NCBI GenBank assembly: GCA_029959085.1
Contig: JARWIR010000021.1
Location: 21,725,620-21,789,619 of the forward strand
Direction of reading: 5' to 3'
Length of the DNA: 64,000 bases
DNA from: Nemophila menziesii
Taxonomy: Eukaryota > Streptophyta > Magnoliopsida > Boraginales > Hydrophyllaceae
The position numbers and the translations under genes were made by a program. Below, piece by piece: positions 34,901 to 48,970 of the stretch. The notes beneath the pieces are model-generated. The model did not search any database. It was given only the letters and a program-made list of their open reading frames with translations, and had not been told where the DNA came from. How positions within the stretch are numbered: the stretch's first letter is position 1; the number at the start of each line of letters is the position of its first letter.

Positions 34901-37900
34901 TGTCAATATTGAAAGAAACATAAAAAACATTGCGAAACTGATGAAATTACATATAAACTCCAGATTAGATGAACAAAAAAGACAAATAAATAGTTCAAAC
35001 TGAAGAATAAATATGTTATGAAGATTCTTATATCTAAGATAAAACAAAAATAAAAAATTGTTAAATACATGCTGGAAGGTTGTAAACAAGAAAACTTAAT
35101 GTTAAACATGCTGTTATAAACATAATTTACAAAAAAACATAATACGCAAGCGAAAAATAAACATAAAGGAAAAAATAGAACAAAATTCAAACTTGGAGAT
35201 CACGTGAGGATCAAAAGCTCCATGATAGTGATGATTGCTTGAGCTTTAACGACCGTAAATAATTGTCCTCTACTTAAGGATTAACGACTGTGATATGGTA
35301 GAACTTGAATTTCAAAAATGTATGGAGGTAAGATGAAGTTTGGAGTTCTAGTTCGTGTCATTTAGCTAAATAATTAATCTTGAATGATTTGTTACTATAA
35401 TGATCTTAAACTTTTTGCGTGTGGGTTGGTTCGTTTACGTCCTATACATTCCTTTGTGGTTTTTGTCCTTGTTCTGTTGTACAGATATAAAATAAAAAAC
35501 ACCATATAAGATATGAAAAAAACTTATTTCGGTATTAACAAGACCACTTCCGTATGACATGTTTGGAGAAAAAACACATCATCTTCTCGGATGAGAGGTG
35601 AATTAGCATGCATAGTAAAAATAATGCGACATCAGCTATGTGGTGGATGAATTTGCAAAGTAAAGATTTGGTCAATGATATATAGTGTAGAGTAAAAATG
35701 CCGACTTCCATGTCAAAGATGTGGACTATACAAAATTATTTAGTATTCAAACCTGATATTAAATTAATTAAAGAAGTAGGTGAGTTCATCAATTCTAGTT
35801 CTTATAGAGTGAAAGTTCGTATTTTATCAAGAGATTTTATCCGAGAATGGGGAGCTGAAGGAGTTAGTGGAGTCGTAATTTTTCGCAAACAATTAAAAGC
35901 AAGGAAGACAAAATATGTGTGGTTTTAGATATATACGAATGGATGCTTTTATTAAGAAAGCAAATAGGCTTTAATTTAAGGATTATTTTGGGACATGAAT
36001 GAATATTTTTTTATGCTGATTTACTGGCGTGAGTAAACTTGACTAGTTCTAAGCACTATACGTTGGACTTAAGATAATCACAGAGATGCACATAGATTTT
36101 TGCAAGTGAGACTGGCCTGTAAGAGTTAGACATTGTGAAGAATGTTTCGAACTTTATGGATTCGCATTCTGCACCCGGGCGAGATTATGGGGATATAGGG
36201 TCGAAATATGAACTTTACGTTGGTTCATACATATATATATATATAGGGAAATACAACTACGGATTTATCAGCTTGGATAATAATGAGTACTTCTAGATAT
36301 GATATTAGTGCAATACCCCCTGGGAAATTTATGGAGATATTTCACCAGAGTTAGGTTCGGTTTAACAACACTTAGAATAGTAATAGACAACCTTTAAGGG
36401 TTTATCAAGACTTCTATTACTGATCATTAGTCTCAAATAACTGGAAAAAAAAGACAATTGTATAAATTCAAATTCTAGTATTATAAATATATTTTTTTTC
36501 TTTCAAATAAATAACAAACTTGAACTTTGAATAAAAAATAAAAATAGTAATTGATGTATAACTGTAGTGACAACTTACATAGTGCGGGGGAGGGGGTGTC
36601 TTCATAGCGCACCCTAATTTTTCAATTTTAAAAATGTTTAAATAATACATTATAACGCCTTCTTTTAAGTGTTATAAATTCACTCCCCCCGCTCTTCACT
36701 AAATTTTAAAATTCATCTCATTATTTTTAATTTCTTTGATCATTTACTAGTTATAATATATTGACTTATACTAACTAAAAAAAACTAGTATTGGAATTTA
36801 TATTGTAATTTTTTTTAATATAGAAAGCCTTAGAACAAATTTTTTATAATATTAATACCTATATTAGAATTAGGTCAAACAAATTCCAGGTCCCATTAGA
36901 TATTTCTTACTCACCTCATCTTTTCTATTACCAAATTACCCTTTGACATGTAGTATATAATGATGTAGGGAACTTAAATAAAAGAGTAATAAAATAGCTG
37001 AGAATAAATAATAGAATGAGGCAACTACTGCAACTAGGGTTTTTGGGATTTCTTAGAGGGTGGTTGCCCAAACCTTTTGTTCTGTTTTTTGCCAATGATT
37101 TCTTGCATCAAAACCCTAAATTTAACAACCCTCATGGCCTCATTGCGATGCCAAAGTTCTAAGATTGTTGAACATGCTATTACACATAATTTTTTATTAC
37201 TTTATTTTTGAGTTATATGAGAAAGACCTGACCTATATGGTGTGACAACCTACCTAATGTTTGTGGGTTTTCAGCATGACATGGTTAAATCTTTGAATTA
37301 TCCTTTTGTTTTCAGATTTGATACAATTAGTCCCTATGTTTCGTCAAGAGGCTGTGATGATTTTTTTTTCTAAAAATTATTTATTTTTGAGCTATTTTAT
37401 GAGTAGATTTAGATGATCCTTGGCGGGGCAACCTAATTGTTGGGTTTGCAGCCATGGCGTGGTTAGACTCTTTATTGGCCTCCAATCATAATATATCTGA
37501 GCCTCTATTAAAAGTTGTAAAAATATTGATTTAATTGTGTTAAATATTTCTCCTATGGGGGTTAAATATTTTTATATTATATCTTGGTTCATATTCCAGA
37601 TTTTTTATCGAAATTTAGCACTATTGACTTTGGGTTCTTAATCTAATTCCATTGTTTTTTAATGTTTCACCAGTGTTTCTGTTTTATATTAACTTATTAT
37701 GCGTGTCTGTTTACTTGTAAGTATAGGTGTGAGTTTCTGCATGTTTGGAAGTAATCTTGTATTTGAGTGAGCTGGAAATCTTTCATTTTTTAGATAGAAT
37801 ATAACATAATTGCAGTAAAGGTGAAAAAGGAAGGACACTTGTCTTTTTCACCCCTCTTTCATAATTTCTAGTGAGATTTTTTCGATTGTATCCTCTATAT

Positions 37901-38428
37901 GGTGGATGTAGGATTTATTGTCTTCTTCTCACTCTCTCGTGTCTTCATTATAATTTTAGTGTAATTTTTTTGTTTTCTTGTTCTAGATAATTTTAATATT
38001 GATTTTCTAAGTTTCAAGTTAAATCATTAATTCGATATAATATATTTGTTTCTTAGTGTTTTATAAAATTTTAAGTTAGTCCATGTCGTATTTCCATACA
38101 ATTTAATTATAAAATAATGAGATTAGTAAATATCCTCTCAAACTTTTGGATTTTAGTTTGTTCTATCATGTTTACTTGAATTTTAAATTTAGTCCCAAGA
38201 ATATGTCATATTTATAGACTATGGAGTTATGTCGTTATTTCTTGTGCATTTTAGAATAAAAAATTCAATGGGACAACAGTTAAAATATGTGTTAATATTA
38301 ACACTAATTGTAGTATTTTTCCTTAATTCGTACACTAGTATTTTGGAAGTTGAAGGACAGCAAGGTGAAAAGAAAGCAACAAATAACTAGTTTAGATACT
38401 TGCAATTTCTATACTGTTTAGATACTAA
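31993..38428 (+). repeat. Macrosatellite unit 4
   Basis: This is a complete unit of about 6436 bp, collinear with units 1-3. A deletion of about 12 bp lies near 37418 (GATGATCCTTGGCGGGG). Several substitutions here recur in the first part of unit 5, for example around 33180-33230 and 39618-39660, so units 4 and 5 share recent history at their 5' ends. The empty ATGAG site is at 32997-33001. Confidence 0.9.
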
Positions 38429-41400
38429 AAAATAATATAGTCTAAACAAAAACATCTATTATATGTAAATACATTGTAACTAATTATTTAGATGTCTAAC
38501 ATTCACATTTAAGATATTCAGATACAATATCCATGATAACACCATGTCACTTATCATCCAGATTTCTACAGAACTAACTCTTCCTCTCTTATCATTTACA
38601 CGCTCTCCCAAGTTTTGCCTATGTTAAACCTATTAAATTAAATATGTAAAAGGAATAAATTCATTAAAATTTGATGTGCATGTATTGCATCCGGGAGTTA
38701 TGTTCCACTCAAATGCAATAAAGGGAAGCAACTCGTTTTCTCAACCATTTAGTCCATGTGTTTGATTTTTTGCCAGTCGTATTAGGTGGGATTGGGCTGA
38801 GTTGTTTCACTTTATTTATTAATATTTTTTATTTATTTTATCTTGTTAAGTATCTAATTTTTTTTATTTTGTATTATGTATCCTTAACTTTTTAAAGTAA
38901 TTTATGGATTATGGCACAACCTTGAGTTGCTTTATATCCCTACCTAAGTGTTATATCAAAAATCATTATTGGAAATATTCATCTACCTTGAAAAGATATG
39001 TAACTTACACATGAGATCTTCCGATTGTGATTATAAAGACATTACATGGACAAGAAATAACATAACCTCGAACGTCATTAGCAACGATGTTGAAAGCAAC
39101 ATAAAAAAGTAGTCGTTGATAAAGTTCATTTAGCAACAAGTTGGAAATGGTTGTCATTGTTAATAAGAAAAGAGGATAATATTATAGCATCAACGGAGAC
39201 ATTATTTTCTCAAGTCAATTAATTCCAAAAAATATTATTTTTAATAAAATTATGACGACATATAAATGGCGCTAAATACCAAAAACCACCATGTGGGCTA
39301 CTAATACAATCCGCCAAGTACTTATCTTCTAAAAATTACACTAAGAACTCCTAGTGGTGTCAAAATACACTCACCAAATATACTTCATCCCATTGTTAGG
39401 TTACCTTTGGCATATGCATTCCTTTTATGTGAATGAGCCTGATTCTCTCATCATTTTTCCGCATAAAAAATTCATAAATTCCCTTGTATATATTAAAATT
39501 TGTATCTATTATTCTTATTCGATTTGTGTTCTTAAATATTCTTTTTCAATTTCATTTTATTTAAATTACTAATATAACATTTTACGGTGAATGATTTAAT
39601 AAAGTCTGAGCTTTAAGCTCCCGTAATAAGCTAAGGATTGAAAAAGTCTTATAGAAGAACCATAATGTAATACAAAGAAAGATCTATAAATTCTCTCAAA
39701 TCTTATATATTTATATCAAAAAGAAATTCAAACATGTGTAATAAGGTTTAAAATTCCTATAATGTCATTGTACCGTAAACATTCATAGCAAGAACAACGT
39801 TTATAGAACACCTTGTTGTTATATTAATATATATGACTTTCTGAAATAGTTAGAATCTTTATCACTTATATTTTGAAAAAAATGTTGAAATATCAATCAT
39901 GACAATTAGTATAATTGACAATTTACATTGCTTGAGCTATGGAATGGTGAGGGGAGAAAATGATACTTTTGAGCATACATGGATCATAACACTAAAATAT
40001 TAAATCAATAATTCAAGCACGAGGAGTTAGCTGGCAAACTCGATGTTATCCACGTTTGTATAAAGCCTTGTAAAATATCCAGGCTGAATCCTAATCTGGT
40101 TCGCCGATCTGATCTAAACATATTAAGTCCATATACCGTGACCGGTTAGAAAATGTGAAATATTTTTTGGCAAGTTTGGATCATAGTTCTGATGCTTTCA
40201 TATGGAACAATCAGAATCGAAAAAAGGTTACGATTCATGTTTTTCTTCATTATACTTTGTATTTTCTATAAACCGAGTCCTTATAGTACAAACAAAAAAG
40301 GGCTTCAGTAGACCGACTGGTACTTATGGCGCTATAAAAAAAATTTATTTGGTTCGAAATTACTTGTGTGAACGTTGTTGAAAGTCTTTACATACAACTT
40401 TTTATTACCGAAGCATATACATACCAACAAAAACCAAGATTTTTTTGCTTCTTATATACGATACCAAATTTCAATTATTTGTTTTCTAAAAATGATAAAA
40501 TCGATACCGGGTTTGCATATATATGTACTTTAAATGACGGCACAGGAACTCTTTCATACCACCCATAAAAACTAACTATGACCTATAATATATTCAGCCC
40601 ACCCATAGTTTCGGAGCACTTTAAACTTGTGTAGTCTTGTGTTTGACTTGTCTATAGTGATATTGCATATGTAGTCGTGAACATGTTCAAGTACATTCAG
40701 AGGAACAATGTTTAAATTTTTTAGTAAGGAGGGGGGGTTTAATCATCGGGAACCATAATTATATACTAAACAAGAATATCAATGTCGCATTCCCTATCAC
40801 GATTAAAAAACTAGATTATATTCGCAAAATCAGACTCAACGACCATCTTGCATCACAAATAATTACCGAACGGAAAGAGTTATTCTAACCCACAAGGACC
40901 GAGTCTAGGCCAACTATATCAGAAAAACATGGTAATTGCAACGAAATAATCAGTATACTTAATAGTCTACATAACACTTTAATCCACGTACAAAAGTCAT
41001 AAATGACTGGCAACATTTTACACAACCGCATCAAAATAAGAACAATATTTATTAATAAACATATGTACTAAAACCAAATAAAACTGTATGAAATGGGTAA
41101 AAACACATCAACATTAATAATGTTTGAGTGTTTCGATCTGATCAGGTAAAGGCTTATCTTCACTAAAACAGTTTCGGAGCACCAAACAAAAACACTCATA
41201 GATCACAAATAAGAGTGTCAGTGAAAATAAAACACATCGGACGTCATATATGTTATAATTTTTAATGACAATTGGCATAAACCTATCACAATATATAACT
41301 ATTACGAGTTTAAATAACAATGGATAAAAACCAACAACACTCATTCTGATGTCAATATTAAAACAAACATAAATAACATTGCAAAACTGATGAAATAACA

Positions 41401-44385
41401 TATAAAACTCCAGATTAGATGAACAAAAAAGACAAATAAATAGTTCGAACTGAAGAACAAATATGTTATGATGATTCTTATATCTAAGATAAAACAAAAA
41501 TAAAAAATTGTTAAATACATGCTCGAAGGTTGTAAATAAGAAAATTTAAGGTTAAACGTGCTGTTATAAGCATAATTTACAAAAAAAAGAACATAATACG
41601 CAAGCGAAAAATAATCATAAAGGAAAAAATAGAACAAAATTCAAACTTGAAAATCAAGTGACGATCAAAATCTCCATGATAGTGATGATTACTTGAGCTT
41701 TAACGACCGTAAATAGCTGTCCTCTACTTAAGGATTAACGGCTGTGATATGGTAGAACTTGAATTTAAAAAATGTATGGAGAGAAGATGAAGTTTGGAGT
41801 TCTAGTTCGTGTCATTTAGCTCAATAATTAATCTTGAATGATTTTTTACTGTAATGATCTTAAACTTTTTGCAAGTGGGTTAGTTCGTTTACGTCATATA
41901 CTTTCCCATTGTGGTTTTTGTCCTTGTTCTGTTGTATAGATATTAAATAAAAAACATCATATAAGATATGAAAAAAACTTATTTCGGTATTATAACTAGA
42001 CCACTTCCGTATGACATGTTTGGAGACAAAACACATTATCTTCTCGGATGAGAGGCGAATTAGCATGCATAGTAAAAATAATGCGACATCAGCTATGTGG
42101 AGGAGGAATTTGCAAAGTAAAGAGTTGGTCAACGATATATAGTGTAGAGTAATAAAGCCGACTTCCAGGTCAAAGATGTGGACTATACAAAATTATTTAG
42201 TACTCAAACCTGATATTAAATTAATTATAGAAGTAGGTGAGTTCATCAATTCTAGTTCTTTTAAAGTGAAAGTTCATGTTTTATCAAGAGATTTTATCCT
42301 AGAATGGGGAGCTGAAGGAGTTAGTGGAGTCGTAATTTTTCGCAAACAATTAAAAGTAAGGTAGACAAAATATGCTTAATTTTAGATATATACGGATGGA
42401 TGCTTTTATTAAGCGAGCAAATAGGCTTTAATTTGGGATATGAATGGGGATTTTTTTATGCTGATTTACTGGCGTGAGTGAACTTGACTACTTCTAAGCA
42501 CTATACATTGGACTTAAGATAATCACAGAGATACACATAGATTTTTGCAAGTGAGACTGGCCTATTATGGAGATAACTCACCAGAGTTAGGTTCGGTTCA
42601 ACAACACTTAGAATAGCAATAGACAACCTTTAAGGGTTTATCAAGAATTCTATTACCGACCATTAGTCTCAAATATGTGGAAAAAAAAGACAATTGTATA
42701 AATTCAAATTCTAGTATTATAAATATTATTTTCTTTTCTTTCAAATAAAAAACAAACTTGAACTTTGAAAAAAAAATCAAAATATTAATTGTTGTATAAC
42801 TATAGTGACAACCTACATAGTGTCGGGGGAGGGGGTGTCTTTATAGCGCACCCTAATTTTACAATTTTTAAAATGTTTAATAAAAACCATTCAGACGCCT
42901 TATTCCAAAACCTTCTCCTAAGTGTTATAAATTCACTCCCCTCACTCTTCACTAAATTTTAACATTCATCTAATTTTTTTTAATTTTTTTTATCATTTAC
43001 TAGTTATAATATATTGACTTATACTAATTCAAAAAAAACTAATATCAGAATTTATAGTGTAATTTTTTTTATATAGAAAGTCTTAGAACAACTATTTTTA
43101 TAATATTGATACCTATATTACAATTAGGTCAAACAAATTTGAGGTCCCATTAGATATTTCTTACTCACCTCATCTTTTCTATTACCAAATTACCCTTTGA
43201 CATGTAGTATATAATGATGTAGGGAACTTAAATAAAAGAGTAATAAAATAGCTGAGAATAAATAATAGAATGAGGCAACTACGGAAACTACGGTATTTGA
43301 GATTTCTTAGAGCGTGGTTGCCCAGACCTTTAGTTCTGTTTTTTGCCCATGATTTCTTCTATTAGAACCCTAAATTTAACAACACTCGTGGCCTCATTGC
43401 GACCAAAGTTCTAAGATTGTTGAACATGCCATTGCATTTAATTTTTTATTACTTTATTATTGAGATATATGAGAAAGATCTGACCTATATGGTGTGATAA
43501 AATTAGTCCATATGTTTAGTCAAATATCGAGGCGTGATGATTTTTTTCTTTTAAAATTATTTATTTCTGAGCTATTTTATTAGTAGATTTAGATGATCCG
43601 ACCCGTAACTTGGCGGGGCAACCTAATTGTTGGGTTTGCAGCAATGGCTTGGTTATACTCTTTATTTGCCTCCAATCATAACAGATCTGAGCCACTATTA
43701 AAAGTTGTACGAATATTGATTTAATTGTGTTAAATATTTCTCCTATGGAGGTTAAATATCTTTATATTATATCTTGGTTAGCTAGGAGACATATTCCAAA
43801 TTTTTAAATCGAAATTTAGCACTGTTTACTTTGGGTTCTTAATCGAATTCAATTGTTTCTTAATGTTTCACTAATGTTTCTGTTTTATATTAGCTTATTA
43901 TGCGTGTCTGTTTGCTTCTAAGTATAGGTTTCTACATGTTTAGACGGAATCTTGTATTTCAGTGAGCTGGAAATGCATTTGTTTTTGAGATAGAATACAA
44001 CCTAATTGCAGTAAAGGTGAACAAGGAAGGAAACCTTGTCTTTTCCACCTCTCTTTCACAATTTCTAGTGAGATTTTTTCGATTGTAACCTTTATATGGT
44101 GAATGTAGGCTTTGTTGTCTTCTTCTCATTCCCTCGTGTCTTCATTATAATTTATTGTAATTTTTTTGTTTTATTGTTCTAGATAATTTCAATATTAATT
44201 TTCTAATTTTCAGTTAAATCATTAATTCTATATAATATATTTGTTTCTTAGTGTTTTATAGAATTGTTAAGTTAGTCCATGTCGTATTTCCATACAATTT
44301 AATAATAAAATCATGAGATTAGTCAACATCCTCTCAAACTTTTGGATTTTAGTTTGTTCTATCATGTTTACTTGAATTTTAAATT
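38429..44385 (+). repeat. Macrosatellite unit 5, first segment (truncated)
   Basis: The first 5.96 kb of a unit. The first about 2 kb is close to unit 4, and divergence rises sharply further right. It carries a deletion of about 210 bp near 42562, another of about 95 bp near 43499, and a small insertion near 43778 (GTTAGCTAGGAGAC) that also occurs in a variant form at 47063. It stops at about 44385, where the sequence jumps back to the middle of the unit instead of finishing it. The empty ATGAG site is at 39433-39437. Confidence 0.85.
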
Positions 44386-47300
44386 TGTAATTATTATTCT
44401 TATTCGTAATGTTATGATAATTCTTATATCTAAGAACAAATATGTTATGATGATTCTCATATCTAAGATATAACAAAAATAACAAATTGTTAAATACATG
44501 CTCGAAGGTTGTAAACAAGAAAATTTAAGGTTAAGCATGTTGTTATAAACATAATTTACAAAAAAAAACATAATACGCAAGCAAAAAATAAACATAAAGG
44601 AAAAAATATAACAAAATTCAAATTTGGAAATCACGTGACGATCAAAAGCTCCATGATAGTGATGATTGCTTGAGCTTTAACGACCGTAAATAGTTGTCCT
44701 ATACTTAAGGATTAACGGCTGTGATATGGTAGAACTTGAATTTCAAAAATGTATGGAGAGAAGATGAAGTTTGGACTTCTAGTTCGTGTCATTTAGCTAA
44801 ATAATTAATCTTGAATGATTTTTTACTGTAATGATCTTAAAATTTTTGCGAGTGGGTTGGTTCGTTTACGTTCTATACTTTCCTTTGTGGTTTTTGTCCT
44901 TGTTCAGTTGTACAGGTACAAAATAAAAAACACCATATAATATATGTAACAACAAAAATATACTTATTTCAGAATTAACAAGACCACTTCCGTATGACAG
45001 GCTTGGGAGACAAAACACATTAACTTCTCAGATGAGGGGATAATTAGCGTGCATGGTAAAAATAACGCGACATCAGGTATTCGGTGGAGGAATTTGCAAA
45101 GAAAATATTGGTCAGCGATATATAGTGTAGAGTAAATATGTCGACTTCCATGTTAAATATGTTGACTATACAAAATTATTTAGTATTCAAACCTGATATG
45201 AAATTGATTAAAGAAGTAGGTGAGTTCATCAATTCTAGTTCTTTTAAAGTGAAAGTTCGTATTTTATCAAGAGATTTTATCCGAGAATGGGGTGCTAAAG
45301 GAGATGGTAGAGTCGTAATTTCCGCAAACAATTAAAATAGTAAGATAGACAAAATATGCGTGGTTTTAGAATTATAGTGATGGATGCTTTTATTAAGCGA
45401 GCAAATAGGCTTTAATTTGGGGATTATTTTGGGATATGAATGTTGATTTTTTTATGTTGATTTACTGGCGCGAGTGAACTTGACCAGTTCTAAGCACTAT
45501 ACATTGGACTTAAGATAATCACAGAGATGCACATATATTTTAATAAGGGAGACTGGCCTGTAAGAGTTAGACATTGTGAAGAATGTTGTGAACTTTAGGA
45601 TTCGCATCGTGCACCCGAGCGAGATTTTGGGGTTATAGGGTTGAAATATGAACTTTATGTTGTGTCTTACATATCTATAGAGGAAAATACAACTACGAAT
45701 TTATCAGCTTGGCTACGGAATGAGCACTTCCGGATATGAGATTAGTGCAATACCCTCTTGGGAAATTTATGGAGATATCTCACCAGATTTAAGTTCGGTT
45801 TAACAACACTTAGAATAGTAATAGACAACCTTTAAGGGTTTATCAAGACTTCTATTACCGACCATTAGTCTCAAATATGTGGAAAAAAAAGACAATTGTA
45901 TAAATTCAAGTTCTAGTATTATAAATATTATTTGTTTTCTTTCAAATAAACAACAAACTTGAACTTTGAAAAAATTCAAAATATTAATTGAAGTATAACC
46001 ACAGTGACAACCTACATAGTGACGAGGGAGGGGGTGTCTTCATAGCGCACCCTAATTTTACAATTTTTAAAATGTTTAATAAAAACCATTCTGATGCCTT
46101 ATTCTGACACCTTCTCCTAAGTGTTATAAATTCACTCTCCCCACACTTCACTAAATTTTAAAATTCATCTCATTATTTTTAATTTCTTTTATCATTTACT
46201 AGTTATAATATATTTACTTATACTAATTCAAAAAAAAAGTTAATATCGGAATTTATAGTGTAATTGTTTTTAATATAGGAGACCTTAGAACAATTTTTTT
46301 ATAATATTGATACCTATATTACAATTAGGTCAAACAAATTCCGGGTCCCATTAGATATTTCTTACTCATCTCATCTTTTCAATTACCAAATTACTCTTTG
46401 ATATGTAGTATATAATGATGCAGGGAACTTAAATAAAAGAGTAATAAAATTGCTCAGAATAAATAATAGAATGAGGCAACTACGGCAACTAGGGTTTTTG
46501 GGATTTCTTAGAGGGTGGTTGCCCAAACCTTTTGTTCTGTTTTTTGCCAATGATTTCTTCCATCAGAACCCTAAACGTAACAACCCTCATGGCCTCATTG
46601 CGACGCCAAAGTTCTGAGATAGTTGAACATTATATTACATTTAATTTTTATTACTTTATTTTTGAGTTATATGAGAAAGATCTGACCTATATGGTGTGAC
46701 AACCTACCTAATGTTTGTGGGTTTTCAGCCATGACGTGGTTAAATCTTTATATTATCCTTTGTTTTCAGATTTGATACAACTAGTCCCTATGTTTAGGCA
46801 AATATCGAGGCTGTGATAATTATTTTCCTTTTGAAATTATTTATTTCTGAGCTGTTTTATGAGTAGATTTTGATGATCCAACCCGTAACTTGTCGGGACA
46901 ACCTAATTGTTGGGTTTGCAACCATGGCGTGGTTAGACTCTTTATTTGTCTCCAATCATAACAGATCTGAGCCTCTATTAAAAGTTGTATGAATATTGAT
47001 TTAATTGTGTTAAATATTTCTCCTATGTGGGTTAAATATCTTTATATAATCTATTGGTTAGGTAGGAGACATATTCCAGATTTTTAAATCAAAATTTAGC
47101 ACTATTGACTTTGGGTTCTTAATCTAATTCCATTTTTTCTTAATGTTTTACTAGTGTTTCTGTTTTATATTATCTTATTATGCGTGTATGTTTGCTTCTA
47201 CGTATATGTGGGAATTTATGCATGTTTGGAAGGAATCTTGTATTTGAGTGAGATGGAAATGCATTTGTTTTTAAGATAAAATACAACCTAATTGCAGTAA

Positions 47301-47808
47301 AGGTGAACAAGGAAGGAAAACTTGTCTTTTCCACCTCTCTTTCACAATTTCTAGTGAGATTATTTTTCGATTGTATCCTTTATATGGTGGATGTAGGCTT
47401 TGTTGTCTTATTCTCACTCCCTGGTGTCTTCATTATAATTTTATTGTAAATTTTTTGTTTTCTTGTTCTAGAAAATTTCAATATTGATTTTCTAATTTTC
47501 AGTTAAATCATTAATTCTATAAAATATATTTGTTTCTTAGTGTTTTATAAAATTTGTAAGTTAGTCCATGTCGTATTTTTGTATACAATTTATAGACTAT
47601 GGAGTTATGTGGTTATTTTTTGGTGCATTTTAGAACAAAAAATTCAATGTGGCAACAGTTAAAATTTGTGTTAATATGAACATTAATTGTAGTATTTTTC
47701 CTTAATTTCTACACTATCGTATTTTGGAAGTTGAAGGACAGCAAGGTGAAAAGAAATAAACAAATAACTAGTTTAGATACTGCAATTTCTATACTGTTTA
47801 GACACTAA
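44386..47808 (+). repeat. Macrosatellite unit 5, second segment (partial re-entry)
   Basis: The sequence re-enters the unit about 3.0 kb into its map and runs to the unit end, so offsets of roughly 3.0-6.0 kb occur twice in this composite repeat. Around the join a short stretch is itself duplicated: variants of GTTATGATGATTCTTATATC occur at about 44409 and 44447. About 100 bp is missing near 47580. Divergence from units 1-4 is high, and shared diagnostic indels tie this segment to the first segment of unit 5. Confidence 0.82.
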
Positions 47809-48905
47809 ACAATCATATAGTCTATTCAAAAACATCTATTATATATAAATACATTGTCAATAATTATTTAGATGTCTAAAATTCATATTTAAGATATTCA
47901 GATACAGTATCAATGATAACACCATATCACTTATCATCTAGATTTCTACAGAACTAACACTTCCTCTCTTATCATTAACATGCTCTACCAGAATTTTTCT
48001 ATGTTAAACCTATTAAATTAAATATGTAAAAGGAATAAATTCATTAAAATTTAATGTGAATGTATTGCATCTGTTATGGGAGGTATGTTCCACTCAAATG
48101 CAATAAAGGGAAGCAACTCGTTTTCTCAACCATTTAGTCCATGTGTTTGAACTTTTTTCCAGTCGTATTAGGTGGGATTGAGCTGAGTTGTTTCACTTTA
48201 TTTATTAATTTTTTTTTGTTATTTTATCTTGTTAAGTATCTAATTTTTTTTATTTTGTATTTTGTATCCGTAACTTTTAAAAGTAATTTATGGATTATGG
48301 CACAACCTTGAGTTGCATTATATCCCTACCTAAGTGTAATATCAAAAATCATTATTGAAAATATTCATCTTCCTTGAAAAGATATGTAACTTACACATGA
48401 GATCTTCCGACTGTGATTATAAATACTTTACATGGACAAGAAATAACACAACCTCTAACATCATTAGCAACGATGTTGAAAGCAACATAACAAAGTCGTC
48501 GTTGTTAAAGTTCATTTAGATACAAGCTGGAAATGGTTGTCATTGTTAATAAGAAAAGAGGATAATATTATAGCATCAAACGAGACATTCTTTGCTCATG
48601 TCAATTAATTCCAAAAAATATTATTTTTAATAAAATTATGACGACGACAGTAATGACTAGTCATCGCCAGTGATATCTAATAATATAAATGGAGCTAAAT
48701 ACCATACTGATACAATCCGACAATTCCTTATCGTCTAAAAATTTAACTAAGAACTCCTAGTGGTATCAAAATACACTCACCAAATATACTTCATCCCATT
48801 GCTAGGTTACCTTTGGCATATGCGTTCCTTTTATGTTAATGAGCCTGATTCTCTCAACATTTTTCCACGTAATAAATATATAAATTCCCTTGTATATTTT
48901 AAAAA
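47809..48905 (+). repeat. Macrosatellite unit 6, terminal fragment
   Basis: This is the last 1.1 kb of the array. It follows the unit from the anchor to the segment after the element A target site (empty site 48839-48843), then similarity fades near 48900. A unique insertion of about 35 bp follows ATGACGACGACAG near 48640. It abuts minus-strand LTR sequence, so the right edge of the array is set by retrotransposon DNA or a deletion next to it. Confidence 0.82.
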
Positions 48906-48970
48906 TCTATAATTAAATACTCAAATACACCTAAAATGATATCTCCAACCTAGATTATTATATCACAAAG
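48906..48970 (-). mobile_element. LTR 5'-terminal scrap, minus strand, at the array edge
   Basis: Read on the minus strand from 48970 it begins TGATGTCTCCC, and about 44 bp in it has GGAGATATCA. This matches the terminal hairpin of the element B LTR. Only about 65 bp are present before the macrosatellite. No polypurine tract adjoins it, so it is a rearranged fragment. Confidence 0.6.

Larger units (their letters stand above)
1..48905. repeat. Macrosatellite array, unit about 6.4 kb
   Basis: The anchor AAAATAATATAGTCTAAAC recurs at 1, 6394, 12807, 31993 and 38429, with a diverged form near 47809. After removing the retrotransposon in unit 3, successive units measure about 6393, 6413, 6368 and 6436 bp. 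The fifth repeat is a 9.4 kb composite and the sixth is a 1.1 kb fragment. Units 1-4 are nearly identical by eye, with scattered substitutions and small indels; units 5 and 6 differ much more. The left end lies outside the window. The unit is AT-rich, and I see no rRNA, tRNA, reverse transcriptase or other recognisable gene in it. The longest shared ORFs (76 aa plus strand, 99 aa minus strand) break in some copies, and I do not call them genes. Confidence 0.93.

Noticed and set aside
1..48905. Macrosatellite considered as rDNA spacer, organelle DNA insertion or integrated pararetrovirus
   Set aside because: I see no rRNA gene, no organelle gene and no reverse transcriptase, coat or movement-protein motif in any frame. 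A database search of one unit would be needed to exclude very decayed origins.
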